This document shows positions 60,498 to 64,000 of a stretch of 64,000 nucleotides of DNA, one piece after another (the first letter of the stretch is position 1; each line of letters opens with the position of its first letter). The stretch comes from CAVPHV01 sp963704825 (GTDB lineage Bacteria; Actinomycetota; Acidimicrobiia; Spongiisociales; UBA5794): assembly GCA_963704825.1 (NCBI GenBank), contig CAVPHV010000011.1, positions 1 through 64,000 of the forward strand. The letters run 5' to 3'. The notes beneath the pieces were generated by a model. The model made no database searches. It had not been told where the DNA came from and saw only the letters and a program-made list of their open reading frames with translations. The translations under genes were made by a program, and so were the position numbers.

Positions 60498-61091
60498 TCA
60501 CAGCTCGCGGCGGCCGGAGAGGGCCCGACCCAGGGTGATTTCGTCGGCGTAGTCGAGGTCGCCGCCGACCGGGAGGCCGGAAGCCAGCCGGGTCACGGTG
60601 ACCCCAATCGGCTTCAGGAGCCTGGCCAGGTAGAGCGCCGTCGTGTCACCCTCGATCGTCGGATTGGTGGCGGCGATGACCTCAGACACATTCTCGGCAT
60701 CCACTCTCGCAACGAGTTCCCGCATGTTGAGTTGCTCGGGTCCAATCCCCTCGATGGGCGAGATGGCCCCGCCGAGAACGTGGTAGCGACCGTTGAACTC
60801 CTGGGTCTTCTCCAGGACAGAGATGTCCTGGGCACGCTCGACGACGCAGATCATGGTCGGGTCCCTTCGCACGTCGCGACAGATCGAGCACTCCTCGTCG
60901 GCGGTGACGTTGAAACAGCGTGAACACAGCCGCACCTGTTGGCGGAGTTCGATGATCGTGGTGCCGAGCCGTACCGCATCCGCCTCCTCGATGTGGAGGA
61001 GGTGGAAGGCGAGACGCTGCGCGCTCTTCCGCCCGATCCCGGGCAGCCGGGCCAGCTCGTCGATGAGCCGCTGGACCGGCGCTTCGAACAT
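60498..61091 (-). CDS. recR: recombination protein RecR
   Basis: A 197-residue RecR. N-terminal helix-hairpin-helix (LPGIGRKSAQRLAFHLL), a zinc finger with CSRCFNVTADEECSICRD, and a Toprim domain with VVERAQDISVLEKT and YHVLGGAISPIEGIGP. RecR works with RecO or RecF in gap repair. The start overlaps the ybaB stop by one base (TGATG), the usual ybaB-recR coupling. Palindrome copy 3 lies right after the stop. Confidence 0.96.
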   Translation of the reverse strand: MFEAPVQRLIDELARLPGIGRKSAQRLAFHLLHIEEADAVRLGTTIIELRQQVRLCSRCFNVTADEECSICRDVRRDPTMICVVERAQDISVLEKTQEFNGRYHVLGGAISPIEGIGPEQLNMRELVARVDAENVSEVIAATNPTIEGDTTALYLARLLKPIGVTVTRLASGLPVGGDLDYADEITLGRALSGRREL

Positions 61092-61417
61092 CAGCCGAGA
61101 AGACCACCCAGGTCCATGCCGCCGGCGAGACCGCCCATGGCGTTCCCCGCATCGTCATTCGCCTGTTGCATGGCTTGGTTGACGGCGGCCACGACCAAGT
61201 CGCCTGCCATCTCAGGATCGTCCGGGTCGAGGACGGAAGGGTCGAACTCAACCTCAATGAGCTCCCCCGAGCCTCTCACCGTCGCCTTGACCACACCGCC
61301 GCCGGCGCTGCCGACGTAGGTCTTCGTGGCGAGTTCTTCCTGGGCCTTGGCCATCTCGGCCTGCATTTGCTGCGCCTGCTGCATGAGCTGACGCATGTCT
61401 TTGGGCATTCGTGACAT
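61091..61417 (-). CDS. ybaB: YbaB/EbfC-family nucleoid-associated protein
   Basis: 108 residues: a Gln/Met-rich helical N-terminus (MRQLMQQAQQMQAEMAKAQEEL), then the beta-sheet core VKATVRGSGELIEVEFDPSVL and a second helix. The Met/Gly-rich tail (GGLAGGMDLGGLLG) is common in actinobacterial members. It binds DNA as a dimer. ATG 61417 is chosen by family alignment. It is cotranscribed with recR but divergent from dnaX. Confidence 0.93.
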   Translation of the reverse strand: MSRMPKDMRQLMQQAQQMQAEMAKAQEELATKTYVGSAGGGVVKATVRGSGELIEVEFDPSVLDPDDPEMAGDLVVAAVNQAMQQANDDAGNAMGGLAGGMDLGGLLG

Positions 61418-61506
61418 GGGCGGAGCGTACCAGTCACGGGCGCATCGGCGGCGCGCGCCCCACGCTCCGTGTGGCGCGTCCCAGGCGGCGAGTACCATCG
61501 CCGTGC

Positions 61507-63291
61507 ATGGAGTACCGGGCCCTCTACAACAAATACCGACCGCAACGATTCGACGAGGTCGTCGGCCAGGACCACGTCGTGCGCACCCTGGCGCACGAGA
61601 TCGTCGAGAACAAGGTGGCCCACGCCTATCTGTTCGCCGGACCGCGCGGCACCGGCAAGACCACCAGCGCCCGGCTCCTCGCCAAGGCCCTCAACTGCAC
61701 CAACCGGGGCGACGACGGCGAACCCTGCAACCAGTGCGCCTCGTGCATCGGCATCACCGAGGGCACCTCACTCGACGTGATCGAACTCGACGCCGCCTCA
61801 CACAACAAGGTCGAGGACATCCGCGAGATCCGGGTCAACGTCGGTACTGTGGCGGCCGCCGGCGGCGCCCACCGCATCTACATCCTGGACGAGGCCCACA
61901 TGCTGTCGCGAGCGGCCGGCAATGCCTTGCTCAAGACCCTCGAGGAGCCACCGGAGCACGTCATCTTCGTGCTGGCGACCACCGAGCCCTACAAGCTGCT
62001 CGATACGATCCGCAGCCGCAGCCAGCGCTTCGACTTCCACCCGGTCCCCGTAGAGGTGTTGCTCGACCACCTCGCCGACATCTCGCAGCGGGAGGACTTC
62101 GACCCGGAGCCGAGCGGGCTTGCCATGGTCGCCACCCATGCCAACGGCTCGGTGCGCGATGCCATGAGCCTGCTCGAACAGGTTGCCGCCCTCGGCGGTG
62201 GTCGGGTCGAAGCCGAGTCGGTGGCCCGTGCCTTGGGTTTGGCGGATAGGGATGCCTTCGGGCACCTCGCCTCGGCCGTCGCCGACCAGGATGCGCCTGC
62301 CGCGCTCGGGCTGGTGTCTCACCTTTCGGCCGCTGGCTCCGACCTGCGCAGGTTCGTCGCCGACGCCCTCGGATTCTTCCGCGGAGTCTTTCTGGCGCAA
62401 TACGCCCCCAATCTCGAGGAGGTTGCCGACGAGTCACTCGAGACCATGGAGGAGTGGCGACGGTACGCGTCGGTGCTGGCCACCGGTGACGTCTTGCGCG
62501 CCATCGACCTTCTGGGCGAGGCATTGCTTCACCTCCGCCAGGGTCGCGAGGAGCGCCTTGTCGTCGAGTTGGCACTCCTGCGCCTTACCCGGCCCGAGAC
62601 GGCGCTGGATGCCGCCTCACTCGATGCCAGGCTTGGACGTCTCGAGAGCCGGGTCCGCACCCTGGGTGACACAACCGCCCCCGTTTCCTCCCCCGGAGCC
62701 GTCCCGGTAGCCGAGACCGCGGCGGCAGAACCTGCCGCGCCCGCCCCCGCCGAGCCGGAGCCTCCGCCGCCTCACCAGCCGGACCCCACCGAGCCTTTTG
62801 TGGATGTCGCCGCGGAGCCCCCGTCGCTCGCGTTGACCGAGGCAACGCCGCCCCCGCCCGTCGTGGCGCTGGTCGACCTCGATCTCGCCACCTTCGAGGC
62901 GGCATGGCCCGCCATCGTTGCCCAGGTGCGCGACCGCGCCGGGCCTCGACGCCACGCTCTCCTCAAAGAGGCTGTGCCGGTCGCGGTCGAATCCGGCGGC
63001 GTGATCTGCGAGGTCCCCGGCCATCTGCCCTTCCACCTGGAGCAGTTGCGAGTGGACGCCGAGCTCAACGCCGTCATCTCGTCACTGGCTGCCGAGATCC
63101 TCGGCGGCTCCATCACACTGGAGTATCGATCCGCCGGCGGCTCGGCCGCGGCGATCAGTGTCGAGCCAACGACCGAATCGGAAACCCGGGCCCCAATGAA
63201 GGACGAGTTGCTCGAGGACGACGAGGCCGCCGCCGAAGCTCCAGAAGACCTCATCGCCGATTTGCTCGGAGGCGAGGTCATCAGCGACTGA
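61507..63291 (+). CDS. dnaX: DNA polymerase III subunit gamma/tau
   Basis: 594 residues. AAA+ clamp-loader module with Walker A GPRGTGKT (45-52), the four zinc cysteines (64, 74, 77, 80), Walker B LDEAH (127-131) and the sensor ATTEPYKL. Domain III follows to about 370, then a Pro/Ala/Glu-rich linker (about 395-455) and a C-terminal tau-like domain (about 460-560) with an acidic tail. It loads the sliding clamp. The 89-bp gap to the divergent ybaB gene contains no obvious small RNA. A programmed frameshift for gamma was not seen. Confidence 0.95.
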   Translation: MEYRALYNKYRPQRFDEVVGQDHVVRTLAHEIVENKVAHAYLFAGPRGTGKTTSARLLAKALNCTNRGDDGEPCNQCASCIGITEGTSLDVIELDAASHNKVEDIREIRVNVGTVAAAGGAHRIYILDEAHMLSRAAGNALLKTLEEPPEHVIFVLATTEPYKLLDTIRSRSQRFDFHPVPVEVLLDHLADISQREDFDPEPSGLAMVATHANGSVRDAMSLLEQVAALGGGRVEAESVARALGLADRDAFGHLASAVADQDAPAALGLVSHLSAAGSDLRRFVADALGFFRGVFLAQYAPNLEEVADESLETMEEWRRYASVLATGDVLRAIDLLGEALLHLRQGREERLVVELALLRLTRPETALDAASLDARLGRLESRVRTLGDTTAPVSSPGAVPVAETAAAEPAAPAPAEPEPPPPHQPDPTEPFVDVAAEPPSLALTEATPPPPVVALVDLDLATFEAAWPAIVAQVRDRAGPRRHALLKEAVPVAVESGGVICEVPGHLPFHLEQLRVDAELNAVISSLAAEILGGSITLEYRSAGGSAAAISVEPTTESETRAPMKDELLEDDEAAAEAPEDLIADLLGGEVISD

Positions 63292-63383
63292 TCTCCCCGG
63301 CCGCCGACCGGATGCCAGACTCAAGGTTGGTGCCGCTGTCGGCCGATGTATCCCTTACGAGCAAACTACGACAGGGGCACATC

Positions 63384-63959
63384 ATGCGGCTTGGCATCGA
63401 CCTCGATGGCGTCGTCGCCGACTTCAATTCAGGATGGATGCGTCACTACGGCGCCGACTTTGGCATTGCCCTGACACCCGAAGCTGCCCGGGTCTGGGAC
63501 GGCATCCCCGATCTCACCCACTTTGCCGACATGAACGCCTTCTGGCGGTGGGCCGAGCACCGGGGTACGCCCTCGTTCTTCCGTCACCTCGACTTGTTCG
63601 ACGGCGCCGCCGATGCGCTCGAAGACCTCGGCAAGGTCCATGACATCGTCATCCTCACCGGCAAGCCCGACTGGGCCATCCACGACACGTACGCCTGGAT
63701 CGCAGAGCGCCGGCTCCCCACCCGTGAGGTCCATGTCACCGACAACAAGTGGCTCGTGCCCTGCGACATCTACCTCGATGATTCCCCCGATCAGCTCGCC
63801 GAATTGGCGCGGTTCCGCCCCGAAGCCGAGGTGTGCCGGTTCGTCCGCCCCTGGAACGCACCGATCCCCGGCGTGCGAGACATCGACGGTTGGCCGGCCT
63901 TCACCCGGTTTGTCAGCCACTTCACGGACCTATCGATCGGCACTCCGCTCTCCGCCTGA
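63384..63959 (+). CDS. 5'(3')-deoxyribonucleotidase-like HAD phosphatase
   Basis: A 191-residue HAD-fold protein of the NT5C group. Catalytic aspartates are in GIDLDGVVADFN, the helical cap follows (about 20-75), then VILTGKP and the metal-site aspartates DIYLDDSPDQL. It probably removes the 5' or 3' phosphate from (deoxy)nucleoside monophosphates, with the exact substrate uncertain. AGGGG lies eight bases before ATG 63384. It follows dnaX by 92 bp in the same direction. Confidence 0.87.
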   Translation: MRLGIDLDGVVADFNSGWMRHYGADFGIALTPEAARVWDGIPDLTHFADMNAFWRWAEHRGTPSFFRHLDLFDGAADALEDLGKVHDIVILTGKPDWAIHDTYAWIAERRLPTREVHVTDNKWLVPCDIYLDDSPDQLAELARFRPEAEVCRFVRPWNAPIPGVRDIDGWPAFTRFVSHFTDLSIGTPLSA

Positions 63960-63971
63960 CTCCCCCCTCTT

Positions 63972-63985
63972 GGGCCGTTTGGCCC
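63972..63985. terminator. small hairpin after the nucleotidase gene
   Basis: GGGCC, loop GTTT, GGCCC: a 5-bp stem 13 bases after the stop. It is short and without a T tract, so termination is uncertain. Confidence 0.35.
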
Positions 63986-64000
63986 TAGAGCTTGGTCCAC

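Noticed and set aside
61418..61506. SRP (4.5S) RNA gene near dnaX
   Set aside because: The conserved GGAAG/GAAGCAG-type apical loop is absent and the gap is only 89 bp.

Overview
The window is high-GC DNA from an actinobacterium. A WhiB protein, an OmpR-type GlnR regulator next to glutamine synthetase genes, an acyl-CoA carboxylase epsilon-like subunit and frequent GTG/TTG starts point there. The mix of archaeal-looking central-carbon genes with actinobacterial regulators suggests a deep lineage such as Acidimicrobiia, but that placement is inference. Most genes are intact. One stretch (about 26.7-28.45 kb) and two single sites (about 31.13 and 34.33 kb) carry frameshifts that could be assembly errors or real decay.

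Layout. (1) 1-8262 is mobile DNA. An IS110-family element is split by a second IS110-family element, followed by a mazEF-type toxin-antitoxin pair, a large MobF/TrwC relaxase-helicase, an excisionase and a tyrosine integrase. The left end of the inner IS110 folds and pairs as expected for a bridge RNA, and its target and donor guides can be read off. (2) 8263-11614 is a leftward pterin operon: FolM/PTR1-like reductase, folB, a FolK-FolE fusion and moaA. (3) 12343-15553 is a nitrogen-assimilation locus: glnII, glnA and glnR, with one perfect GlnR box between the divergent glutamine synthetases. (4) 15614-19032 holds archaeal-type phosphoglycerate kinase and GAPDH plus a tartrate/D-malate dehydrogenase-like enzyme. 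(5) 19423-36466 is a catabolic region: split transketolase, SDR, metallo-beta-lactamase (MBL) fold protein, MFS/ADH/cyclase operon, frameshifted 2-oxoacid dehydrogenase E1 genes, methylmalonate-semialdehyde dehydrogenase, a tyrosine phosphatase, a PPDK-like protein lacking the usual barrel, a Tm-1-like protein, ALDH7 and RidA.

(6) 36610-48157 is housekeeping: IscA-type and Mrp Fe-S proteins, an M23 peptidase, NUDIX, FxsA, the selenocysteine factors SelA and SelB, WhiB, NfeD, a lone receiver, a CNNM/CorC-type protein and tRNA-Pro(CGG). (7) 48231-63959 is core metabolism and DNA maintenance: asd/lysC, a lipoprotein peptidyl-prolyl isomerase, a PHP phosphoesterase, a histidine kinase, the epsilon-like subunit with methylmalonyl-CoA epimerase, thiolase, GlpX, a queuosine-tRNA mannosyltransferase-like protein, recR, ybaB, dnaX and a nucleotidase.

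Three copies of a roughly 55-bp two-tier palindrome sit directly at gene 3' ends (15.6, 34.4 and 60.5 kb). They look like a dispersed repeat used as a terminator.
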